Origin: Hyphomicrobium_A sp044507625
Lineage (GTDB): Bacteria > Pseudomonadota > Alphaproteobacteria > Rhizobiales > Hyphomicrobiaceae
NCBI GenBank assembly: GCA_044507625.1
Contig: JBIQJE010000018.1
Span: 1 to 64,000 of the forward strand
Direction of reading: 5' to 3'
Length of the DNA: 64,000 bases
A program made the position numbers and the translations under genes. Shown piece after piece: positions 8,822-17,062 of this stretch (position 1 is its first letter; the number at the start of each line of letters is the position of its first letter). Under the pieces are notes generated by a model. The model did not search any database and was not told the origin of the DNA. It saw nothing but the letters and a program-made list of their open reading frames with translations.

Positions 8822-9577
8822 ATGAAAATCGTCGTCATCGGGGGTAGCGGCCTCATCGGATCGAAGGTCGTGGCCTTACTTCACAGCAAGGGCCATGACG
8901 CTCTGGCGGCATCACCGAACACCGGCGTCAACACTATCACGCGCGAAGGGTTGCCCGAAGCGCTCGCCGGCGCGAGCGTCGTCGTGGATGTGGCGAACTC
9001 CCCGTCGTTCGAGGACAACGCGGTTCTCAATTTCTTCGAAACCGCTGGACGCAACCTCCTGGCGGCAGAGGCCGCAGCCGGCGTGCGTCATCACGTGGCG
9101 CTCTCAGTGGTCGGAGCCGATCGCCTTCCCGACAGCGGCTATTTGCGGGCGAAGGTGGCGCAAGAGAGGCTGATCGAAGCCTCCAAAATTCCCTACACAA
9201 TTTTGCGCTCGACGCAGTTTTTCGAGTTCGTCGGTGTCATCGCCCAGTCGGCCGCCCAGGGCAGCACGATCCGCCTGTCCCCGGCGCTGCTGCAGCCGAT
9301 CGCATCGGACGATGTGGCTTCAGCCGTGGCCGCGGTGGCGTTGGCGGAGCCGGCGAATGGCATCGTGGAGCTGGCGGGACCGGAGAAGATACCGCTCGAC
9401 TCCCTCGTGCGGCAGCATCTCGCTCGGGTCGGGGACGGCAGGGAGATCATCGCAGACATTCACGCGCGCTACTTCGGCACCGAGATCGACGACAGATCCC
9501 TGACGCCCGGGGCAGCACCGATGTTGGGTTCGATCCGCTTTTCCGATTGGCTGCGCCGCTCAACCGAAACCGCCTGA
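8822..9577 (+). CDS. NmrA-like SDR-family NAD(P)-binding protein
   Basis: This 251-residue protein opens with the Rossmann nucleotide-binding motif IVVIGGSGLIGSKV at residues 3-16 and contains SVVGADRLPDSGYLRAKVAQE, the YxxxK-like region of atypical SDRs. It resembles NmrA/YtfG-type oxidoreductases that act on small carbonyls or sense NAD(P). The substrate is not evident. It is the first gene of a same-strand series (membrane protein, MBL hydrolase, alpha/beta hydrolase) and divergent from the winged-helix/TPR regulator. Confidence 0.85.
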   Translation: MKIVVIGGSGLIGSKVVALLHSKGHDALAASPNTGVNTITREGLPEALAGASVVVDVANSPSFEDNAVLNFFETAGRNLLAAEAAAGVRHHVALSVVGADRLPDSGYLRAKVAQERLIEASKIPYTILRSTQFFEFVGVIAQSAAQGSTIRLSPALLQPIASDDVASAVAAVALAEPANGIVELAGPEKIPLDSLVRQHLARVGDGREIIADIHARYFGTEIDDRSLTPGAAPMLGSIRFSDWLRRSTETA

Positions 9578-9609
9578 TCCCTTCGCCACGTCACGCGGGA
9601 GACATTGTC

Positions 9610-10029
9610 ATGCTCAAGGCAACTTGCATCGCTGCGGCCCTGCTACTGGGCACCGCCACCATCGCCAACGGCGTCTTCATGCTCGTCGATCCGGAGCGCT
9701 GGTATTTGACCGTCCCCGGTGTGACCACGACCGGCCCGTTCAACCAGCACTTCGTCCGCGATATCGGGCTGATCTTCCTGTTCCTGGGTGGCGCGTATCT
9801 GCTCGGTGCCGCCCGTGCCGACATGCGGGTGCCGTTCTGGGGAGCCGCATCGATCTGGCTCTCGGGCCACGCCCTCTTTCATTTCTGGGAAGTCGCAGTC
9901 GGCATCTGCGGGCCCTCGGCCCTGGCGCGCGACTTTGCGGCGGTGACCCTCCCCGCCGTCATCGGCCTCGCCATCACAACATGGGCCGTGACCAACCGAG
10001 GGCGCGTAAGCGCCGCCACCAGCGAATGA
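9610..10029 (+). CDS. Small four-helix membrane protein, function unknown
   Basis: The protein is 139 residues from the ATG at 9610, which follows GGGAGA; the longer in-frame reading from 9547 overlaps the SDR gene and is less likely. There are about four hydrophobic segments (residues 5-22, 50-68, 76-95 and 105-125). A motif FNQHFVRDIGLIFLFLGGAYL in and before helix 2 is typical of uncharacterised bacterial membrane proteins of this size. Its position between an SDR and an MBL-fold hydrolase suggests a shared detoxification or stress role, but that is inference. Confidence 0.7.
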   Translation: MLKATCIAAALLLGTATIANGVFMLVDPERWYLTVPGVTTTGPFNQHFVRDIGLIFLFLGGAYLLGAARADMRVPFWGAASIWLSGHALFHFWEVAVGICGPSALARDFAAVTLPAVIGLAITTWAVTNRGRVSAATSE

Positions 10030-10070
10030 CACAGCAAGTGCACTCAGATCCAGGCAAAGGAGTTTTCGAA

Positions 10071-10997
10071 ATGTTGAAACTAGCAAAACGCAAAAGTTCG
10101 GGCACCGATCAAGCCGCACTCGACGAGCTGGTTCCCTCGCGCTACGCGCTGCGGATTGGCGAGATCGAGGTGCTGGTCATCAGCGACGGCGTGCTGCCGC
10201 TGCCGACCGCCATGCTGGGACACAATGCCGACCCCGCCGCCCGCGCAGCATGGCTGCGCGACATGTACCTGCCGTCCGACGCCTTCGACTGGGCCCTCAA
10301 CGCGGTCGTGGTGCGCAGCGTCGATCAGACCATCCTGATCGATGCTGGATTGGGACTCGACCCGGACCTGCAATTGCCGCGGGCCGGTCAACTGCTCAAG
10401 CGCCTGGAGGCCGCCGGCATCGATCTTGCGTCGGTGACTGACGTCGTGCTGACCCACATGCACATGGACCACATCGGCGGGCTGCTCGTAGAGGGCGTGA
10501 AGGAACGTTTGCGTCCAGACCTGCGCATTCATGTAGCCGCGGCCGAGGTCAAATTCTGGGAGGCGCCCGATTTCTCACGCACTAACATGCCGGCAGGATT
10601 TCCGGACGCACTGCGGGCGACTGCCAAGCAGTTCGTGCGCGAGTACAGTAGCAATCTGCGCCCGTTCGGCGACGAGCACGAGGTGGCGCCGGGTGTCCGC
10701 GTCCACCGCACCGGGGGCCACACCCCTGGGCACAGCGTGGTTCGCCTGGCGTCGGGAGGCGAAAAGCTGACGTTCGCGGGCGATGCGGTGTTCGCGGTCG
10801 GCTTCGACCAGCCCGACTGGCACAACGGCTTCGAGCACGATCCCGAGGAGGCGGCGCGTGTTCGCGTTCGCCTGTTGCGGCAGCTGGCGGAGACCGGCGA
10901 ATTGCTGGTGGCCACGCATCTGCCGTTCCCGTCCGTCGGGCGCGTAGCGACCGATGGGGATGCTTTCCGCTGGGTACCCGTCTTCTGGGACTACTGA
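10071..10997 (+). CDS. MBL-fold metallo-hydrolase (lactonase-like)
   Basis: The protein has 308 residues from the ATG at 10071 preceded by AAAGGAG. It carries the metallo-beta-lactamase zinc motif THMHMDHIGG, with H129, H131, D133 and H134 as ligands, then TGGHTPGHSVVRL and GDAVFAVGFDQPDW, which supply the third histidine and the bridging aspartate. The arrangement resembles AiiA/methyl-parathion-hydrolase type enzymes that open lactones or esters. An alternative start at 10026 would add 15 residues. No signal peptide is clear. It is followed by a hydrolase gene 53 bases downstream. Confidence 0.88.
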   Translation: MLKLAKRKSSGTDQAALDELVPSRYALRIGEIEVLVISDGVLPLPTAMLGHNADPAARAAWLRDMYLPSDAFDWALNAVVVRSVDQTILIDAGLGLDPDLQLPRAGQLLKRLEAAGIDLASVTDVVLTHMHMDHIGGLLVEGVKERLRPDLRIHVAAAEVKFWEAPDFSRTNMPAGFPDALRATAKQFVREYSSNLRPFGDEHEVAPGVRVHRTGGHTPGHSVVRLASGGEKLTFAGDAVFAVGFDQPDWHNGFEHDPEEAARVRVRLLRQLAETGELLVATHLPFPSVGRVATDGDAFRWVPVFWDY

Positions 10998-11050
10998 ACC
11001 ATTGCCGCGCGGAGCCGCCCTCAGTCATTCAAAGCAAAGGAGCATGTTCT

Positions 11051-11902
11051 ATGAGCACCATCACCACCAAGGATGGCGTCCAGATCTTTTACAAAGACTG
11101 GGGGCCCAAGACTGCACAGCCCATTGTCCTCCATCACGGCTGGCCGCTCAGCGCCGACGACTGGGATGCGCAGATGCTCTACTTCCTCGGCAAGGGCTTT
11201 CGTGTCGTTGCCCATGATCGCCGCGGTCACGGGCGCTCCAGTCAGGTCAATGACGGCCACGACATGGACCACTACGCGGCCGACGCCGCTGCCGTCGTCG
11301 AGCACCTCGACCTGCACAATTGCGTCCACATCGGACATTCGACCGGTGGCGGCGAGGCGGCGCGCTACGTCGCGCGCCATGGCAACGGCCGCGTGGCGAA
11401 ACTGGTGCTCATCGGCGCCGTGCCGCCGATCATGGTCAAGACCGCCGCCAGCCCCGGAGGCCTGCCGATCGAAATATTCGACGGCTTGCGCCAGCAGCTG
11501 GCGGCAAACCGCGCGCAGTTCTATCGCGAATTCGCGGGCGGCCCCTTCTATGGCTACAACCGCCCCGGCGCGAAGCCCTCGGAGGCTGTCATCTGGAACT
11601 GGTGGCGCCAGGCCATGATGGGCGGCGCTAAGGCTCAACACGACGGCATCAAGGCGTTCTCCGAGACCGACTTCACCGACGACCTGAAGATGATCGACGT
11701 ACCGACGCTCGTCATGCACGGCGACGACGACCAGATCGTTCCGATTGCGAACTCTGCGCCCCTGTCGGCGAAGCTGCTGAAGAACGCCACGCTAAGAATG
11801 TACGAGCACCTACCGCATGGCATGTGCACAACCCACGCCGACGTGATCAACGCCGATCTCCTCGCGTTCATCACGGCGAAGTCTGCCCGTGTCGCGGCGT
11901 GA
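11051..11902 (+). CDS. Alpha/beta hydrolase, non-haem chloroperoxidase-type
   Basis: This 283-residue alpha/beta-hydrolase has the nucleophile elbow GHSTGGGE with S97, acid D227 in HGDDDQIVP, and catalytic histidine H256 in LPHGMCTTH. The sequence HHGWPLSADDWDAQM carries the oxyanion-hole HGWP. This is the cofactor-free haloperoxidase/arylesterase subgroup (about 275 residues), which hydrolyses esters and can form peracids; the physiological substrate is unknown. It ends the SDR-membrane-MBL-hydrolase series; the ribosome site is AAAGGAG about 10 bases upstream of the start. Confidence 0.9.
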   Translation: MSTITTKDGVQIFYKDWGPKTAQPIVLHHGWPLSADDWDAQMLYFLGKGFRVVAHDRRGHGRSSQVNDGHDMDHYAADAAAVVEHLDLHNCVHIGHSTGGGEAARYVARHGNGRVAKLVLIGAVPPIMVKTAASPGGLPIEIFDGLRQQLAANRAQFYREFAGGPFYGYNRPGAKPSEAVIWNWWRQAMMGGAKAQHDGIKAFSETDFTDDLKMIDVPTLVMHGDDDQIVPIANSAPLSAKLLKNATLRMYEHLPHGMCTTHADVINADLLAFITAKSARVAA

Positions 11903-12085
11903 AGGCGTAATTCGGTCTCAAGCCCCCGGCACGGTTGCTCGCTGGGTTGAACTTGCTCGCGGCCGGCTCGTCCTCGTGACCGGCCTTGCCCTTTTAGATG
12001 CATTGGCCAGTCGACGGCCTAAGTGGCCGCATGTCTAGTGGTGACTAAGCCGCAATAAGACCCAGGCATGCAACCGTTAGTAGCT

Positions 12086-12131
12086 GCCATTCGCTGAAGG
12101 TGGTCGGCGCCCCCTGGACGATCACCGACCA
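12086..12131. repeat. Imperfect direct repeat with hairpin, copy B
   Basis: This copy matches 7010-7055 at 39 of 46 positions, including the outer gccattcgctg block. Its inverted repeat is tggtcgg / ccgacca. It lies 28 bases beyond the stop of the small integrase, so A and B bracket a 5.1-kb block holding the regulator and four metabolic genes. Confidence 0.6.
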
Positions 12132-12158
12132 GGTCCGCTCGTGGAGGTGAAGCGGTTT

Positions 12159-12797
12159 TCAGATGTCGATCTTCTCAGCGATCTCGATCGCATCGTCGAC
12201 TTCGATGCCGAGGTAGCGAACGGTGCTTTCGATCTTAGAGTGCCCAAGAAGAAGCTGCACTGCACGCAGGTTGCCGGTCCGCCGGTAGATCAGCACCGCT
12301 TTCGTGCGCCGCAGCGAGTGGGTACCGAACTTGGCCGGATCGAGCCCGATGCTGGCAACCCACTCATGGACGAGACGCGCGTACTGCCTAGTTGTGAGGC
12401 CGCGTTCGGCATTGCCTCGACCGGCAAAGAGATATTGACCAGCCTTTCGTCCGGTCGCGCGAAGATACTCGTCGACGGCCGAGCGGGTCTGGTCCGTCAG
12501 CTCGAACCTCACCGGCCGGCCCGTCTTCTTCTGGCGGATGGTGGCCCGATCCATGGCATATCCGCTCGGCGCCACGTCGTCGACGCGCAGAGCGACGAGG
12601 TCACAGCCGCGAAGCTTGCTGTCGATGGCGAGGTTGAAAAGGGCGAGGTCGCGCTTGCGGTCCGCCATCTGCAGTTTCGTCCGGATGGACCAGACGTGGC
12701 TGGGGCGCAGCGGCGGCTTAGCCCCGATGAGCTTGCCCTTATTCCAAGGCAGTCTGCGGGGTGATGTGGTTTCGATATGTTGGTGCTGGTTCTCCAT
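12159..12797 (-). CDS. Small tyrosine recombinase (XerD-like catalytic domain)
   Basis: The protein has 212 residues from the ATG at 12797 (ribosome site AGGGAG). It contains essentially only the catalytic domain of the phage-integrase family, with the core residues visible: R63 (DSKLRGCD), K91 (QKKTGRP), H160 and R163 (GTHSLRRTK), H186 (LLLGHSKIEST) and nucleophile Y195 (VRYLG). The N-terminal core-binding domain usual in 300-residue integrases is replaced by a short basic segment (LPWNKGKLIGAKPPLRPSHV). This compact form is frequent on alphaproteobacterial plasmids and islands. It may act on the flanking A/B repeats, which is inference. Confidence 0.9.
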   Translation of the reverse strand: MENQHQHIETTSPRRLPWNKGKLIGAKPPLRPSHVWSIRTKLQMADRKRDLALFNLAIDSKLRGCDLVALRVDDVAPSGYAMDRATIRQKKTGRPVRFELTDQTRSAVDEYLRATGRKAGQYLFAGRGNAERGLTTRQYARLVHEWVASIGLDPAKFGTHSLRRTKAVLIYRRTGNLRAVQLLLGHSKIESTVRYLGIEVDDAIEIAEKIDI

Positions 12798-13064
12798 GGC
12801 TTGTCTCCCTTGTTGGAGACACATAACCATGCGCCTGCGCGGCCGTATGCGAGCCTGCGACTTCCGGTTTCAGCAAGTTTCTTCGATGTGATGGTTACTC
12901 TTTAGCGCCACAGTCTTTGAAGCGGCCATGGTACGAGTTCACGGCGCACGTCACTGAATCTGTCGCTATCGGCTCGTACGCTCCCTGTAAGGGTCTGTAA
13001 AAACCTCGAAGCCGGGCAATCGATGATCGCCCGGCTTCCGCATTCCGACGTTGTGTGTGCTGGC

Positions 13065-13421
13065 TTAGCCCGCCTTGCGGGCCTTGCGGGCGGCGTAGCG
13101 CGCGTCGCGATCCTTCTTGCGCTGCGCCTCAATCTCAATCTGCTCGTCGATTTCCCGCGCCAGCCGCGCTTCGTGCTCAGTGCGCGCAGCCAGTTCTTCT
13201 GCCGCAGCTCGCACCGCGCGCTGCTCCTGTTCGATGCGGCGTGCCTCTGCACGCTCGCCGGCTAGCCTCTGCCGTTCGGCCGCTGCCAAGGCACGCGCCG
13301 CCCTTTGCTCGGCGACGGCCGGATCTTCCGCCCGCGCGCGGAATCGCGCCAGCGCGGCGTTCTTCGCGGCTTCGGATGTGGCCAGCCGGTCGTTGAAATT
13401 TGAGTCCTTGAAGGCTTTCAT
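13065..13421 (-). CDS. DUF6481 family coiled-coil protein
   Basis: This 118-residue, highly charged protein is almost entirely predicted alpha-helix, rich in Ala, Glu, Arg and Lys. It starts MKAFKDSNFNDRLATSEAAK, which is characteristic of the DUF6481 family of alphaproteobacteria. The family's function is unknown. It has no operon partner in the window. Confidence 0.82.
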   Translation of the reverse strand: MKAFKDSNFNDRLATSEAAKNAALARFRARAEDPAVAEQRAARALAAAERQRLAGERAEARRIEQEQRAVRAAAEELAARTEHEARLAREIDEQIEIEAQRKKDRDARYAARKARKAG

Positions 13422-14021
13422 TTTGCTCCAGTCAATCGGTCCAGTTTTCTGACCCGAACACGGCGCTTCCGTCCCCGGGAAACAGCTGGCGCCTCGATAG
13501 CACGGAATTCGCCACCTCGCGAACTGCTCCCGACGTCATCCATTCCTTATCCATCTTGGGACTGGACCGCCTGGTGCGACGACGCCTGCGATATGCGTCA
13601 CGTCATGAGGTCCGGTGGCTTCACCGGCGTTAGCGGGGCCAGCAGGACTCAAACTCATTTCAGGCGCTCGTTGCGCCGCCTACGTGCTCGGCGCACAGAG
13701 AGAAGTTTGTCCCATGAGCCGACATCCCTGGTAGCAGACATCGATGCGGGCTGACGCGATCAGGATGTCCGTTGTTGCGGGTACTCCGGCCGCATTGAGC
13801 GATCTCCGACCGCCGTTATTGACAAGAAAGCCGACACCCACTCGATTGACATTCACATAGCCGCTGCTCGCTCAGCAGCAGACCATGCTGTGACGCCGAC
13901 ACTTCATTTGATCTGGTTTCGCTGTATCCGTGCCGATGACGACGCCAAGCGGATGTTGCCGGTCTGCCGGATCTTTAAGAGGTAGTTGCGCACCCAGTTC
14001 CTCGAAGCCAGAGAGCGTGAA
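13422..14021. other. Gene-free stretch between the DUF6481 and DUF4209-like genes
   Basis: About 600 bases separate the two divergent genes. I find no convincing gene, RNA or repeat; the composition is slightly less GC-rich than the flanking genes. It may hold promoters for both. Confidence 0.45.
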
Positions 14022-15584
14022 GTGACTGATAACGCCGACATAACGAGCGATCTAGCCATCCCACCTGCTATGGATGCGGTGGTCGTCAGCTACGATGGTA
14101 ACCTAGGGGACCTCAACTTACATGAACTCCAGCAAGCGCTGCAGGCCGCTGTTCCTGACGCAAACGCTCTGACCGATGCCGAGCGTCGTGGCGCTTACGC
14201 CGAAACGCTACCCTTCGGCCTCATGCCCAGCCGCGGTGCCAGTCCGTGGGGTACTTATTTCGGACCTCAGGGATCTCGCGACCGCCAGGATGGCACTACC
14301 GTCCACTTCCCCGACATCGCTGGCGCTGACACCAAAACGCTCGCCCATTGGATGGACCGTGCGCGCAGTCTCTCGCAGCCCGTTCTCAAGGCGCGATATG
14401 GCGATGTTGCATGGGATATGGCACCGCTGATCAACGGCGCGCGGCGCGATCCCGAGATGGCGCGTCTCGCCATCGACGCCTATCTCGCCGCCCCTTTACT
14501 CTCCCCGGCACCCAATCTCTATCACCGGGTGGAGGCCGTGTCGCGGTCGCTGCACCTCGCAATCCTCATCAACGACCATTCCCGTGTCGAAGCGGCGCGC
14601 CTTGCCTTGATCGACCTGCATCGCGAGGCGGTGAAGTCTCGCTCGCAGTGGTGGAACACGTTCGAGACACTGATCAACAACAAACGCGCTGGCGTGACTG
14701 CCGCCGAGCGAGACGAGCTTGTGGCGAGTCTTGAAGGCCTACTGGGCGATTGTGCCGACCCCAGTGATCCTGGCAAATTCAACCCGCATGATGCGGAGAG
14801 CATCGTCAAGCGGCTTGTCCCTGTCTACCGAAAGTCGAACAAGCCGGGCGAGATCAAACGCCTGCGTACGGTTCTCGGCAAGACGTTCGAGCACTTCGCC
14901 AGCATTGCCGATCCCATGCTGGCGTCGGTCGTGCTGCAGACCGCCGTTGACGCCTACCGTGACGCTGGCCTTGGCGACGACAGCAAGCGTACCCGCTCGC
15001 TTATGGAAGAGAAGATCGGCGCTGCCGCTGACGCCATGGTGCCCATTTCGACCGACATCGAAATAAAGGGCGAGGACATGGAGAAGTTTCTCGCCAGCGT
15101 CGTGGTCGACAATCCGGGCCAGAGCCTGGCCAACATCGCCGCCCAATTCCTCTGCAACCGACTGCAGCTTGAACATCTCCTGCAGGAAGTCGCCAAGGAA
15201 GCGCCCCTGCAGGCCATCCTGACGCAGACGATCATGGCAGGAGACCATGTCGCCGCGAAGGTCGGCTCCCTCGCCGAGGACTCGAACGGCCGTGTGATTG
15301 CCCAAGCCGTGACCAGCTTCACCTTCGACAGCATCTGGCTTCATCAAGCGCTTGCGATGGCGGTGGAGCGCCACTCCCTCACGCCGTATCATATCGTGGC
15401 CTGGGCTAACCACCTCGGCCTGTTCAATGACGTAAGCTTCATGCTCGAGGGCGTTGCCGCCTGGTATGAGGGCGACACGGTCAAGGCGCTGCACGTGCTC
15501 GTGCCACAGATTGAGGCCGGTCTGCGCAACATGGTCGGCAAGCTCGGCATAGCGACGTGTCCCCGCAGTCCTTGTTCGCGGTAG
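14022..15584 (+). pseudogene. DUF4209-type protein, C-terminally truncated
   Basis: The reading is about 520 residues from a GTG at 14022; a TTG at 13986 and an ATG at 14070 are alternatives. It is largely helical. Near the end it enters what I recognise as the start of a DUF4209 domain (AWYEGDTVKALHVLVPQIEAGLRNM), where the family normally continues for another 60-90 residues with conserved histidine/arginine positions. Here the frame runs into unrelated residues (GIATCPRSPCSR) and stops. DUF4209 proteins occur in island and defence contexts and have been suggested to be HEPN-like. Truncation makes activity doubtful. Confidence 0.6.
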
Positions 15585-15682
15585 TCCCAATCGTGTCACG
15601 CGATAGCCCGACCTGCTGCGATGACCGCTGGTAACTCGGCAAAGTGTCTGGCCGACCTTGGGCGCCGGCCAGACCACTCGAG

Positions 15683-16858
15683 TCATACGAGAAAGATGCC
15701 GCGCGCCTTGGCCCAACGCTCCAGAATTTTCATCTCGTCGGCACGCGCAACGCGGTTGGCGAGGCCGCGCACCTGAACGATACGGTGCCGCTGGTCGAGC
15801 TCGATCGTGAGCAGCCGTCGCGTCTCGCCGGCAACGCGCTGGCGCAGCGACCAGATCGACGCCCGCCCCTCGATGCACTTCTGCGCGTAGCTCGCAACGC
15901 AGTGCCGCATCGCTGCCGACTCGGAGACGAGTGAGGCGGCTGTGCGCAATTGCACCAGCACGTACTCCTCACGCTTCGAGCGATCCTTGTTCGACGTGGT
16001 CCACGACCAGTCGGCGATCATGGCGCCCGGCCAGCTCCCGCCAGCGGATGCTTCGGGGAGCAGAATTTCGCCGCGCGCCCGGGCACGCGCTCGCTCGGCG
16101 CGAAGACGCGCAGCCTCGATGCGCTGGATCGCCGCGAGATCGCGATGCCACGCGTGCATTTGCCGGGTCAGCGAGGCGAGGGTGCGGCCCTTCAAGCTGA
16201 AGCGAGCATCCTGCTGGCGACAGTGAGCCAGGTAATCGCCAAGATCCTCCATCTCCTCGACCGAGGTCGGATGCGCGCAGAAGAAACGCACCACCTCACG
16301 CCAGAAGCCGAAGTCGGCCTCCGGGCGCGGCCACTGCGCGATGCGCGAGGACGCGATCCGCATCGCGATGCCGGGATCGTTGGCATGGGAACGGGCAATC
16401 GCCTGCCAGACCGCCTGCGCGAAGGCGGGCCGCCCCAGCGGATTGAGGAAGGCGTGCACCTCCTTGCGCGACAGCCAGGCGTCGGCGCCCGCACGGTAGA
16501 GCGCGCCGCCGCCGGCCGCCACGATGTACCAGCGCTTGCGCAAGCGGATGTCTTCCGCGGCAAGTTCCTCGCTGTCAATCCAGATGTGCTCCAAGTGCTC
16601 GGCAACGGGATAGCGGGCGAAGAGATAGCGCGCAGCGGCGACACGCAAACGTGCGGGGTCGCGCGTCTTCATCTGCGGACGCCAAGCATAAGCATCGCGC
16701 ACGATTTCGCGCTCGAACCCGCGCTTTACCGCATCGATGGCCTGCTGGAAATCCGGTGCCGGACGCGCGCGCTGCGACACACGCCGCAGCGACGCCTGAT
16801 AGGCTTCAACCCGCGCGCGTTCGGCCTCCTGCCGACGCTGTATCAATGAACGTGCCAT
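15683..16858 (-). CDS. PcfJ-domain protein
   Basis: This 391-residue protein ends in a PcfJ-like domain (about residues 290-391) with signatures LVSESAAMRHCVASYAQKC, SIWSLRQRV and LLTIELD, then IVQVRGLANR. PcfJ proteins occur on plasmids and integrated elements; the name comes from an enterococcal conjugative plasmid, and the function is unproven. The N-terminal half is basic and helical, with a coiled-coil-like stretch near residues 240-260. It faces the NERD-helicase gene across about 200 bases. Confidence 0.82.
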   Translation of the reverse strand: MARSLIQRRQEAERARVEAYQASLRRVSQRARPAPDFQQAIDAVKRGFEREIVRDAYAWRPQMKTRDPARLRVAAARYLFARYPVAEHLEHIWIDSEELAAEDIRLRKRWYIVAAGGGALYRAGADAWLSRKEVHAFLNPLGRPAFAQAVWQAIARSHANDPGIAMRIASSRIAQWPRPEADFGFWREVVRFFCAHPTSVEEMEDLGDYLAHCRQQDARFSLKGRTLASLTRQMHAWHRDLAAIQRIEAARLRAERARARARGEILLPEASAGGSWPGAMIADWSWTTSNKDRSKREEYVLVQLRTAASLVSESAAMRHCVASYAQKCIEGRASIWSLRQRVAGETRRLLTIELDQRHRIVQVRGLANRVARADEMKILERWAKARGIFLV

Positions 16859-17062
16859 TGGTGTTCAACCAGAATGAGTGACGATAAGCCGGACGCACTG
16901 CGGGCGTCGGCACGCTGTGTGTCGATCGCGGCAGCATTCTCACGGCTCGTCTCCTCTTGGTTGAACGTCGTCGGGTTGGTGGGGGCGCGTATTTACCTCC
17001 GAATACTGAGTGATGCAAGCGCGGATTGACTGTCGAGCGCCAGAGATGGCATTGCCGGTGCC

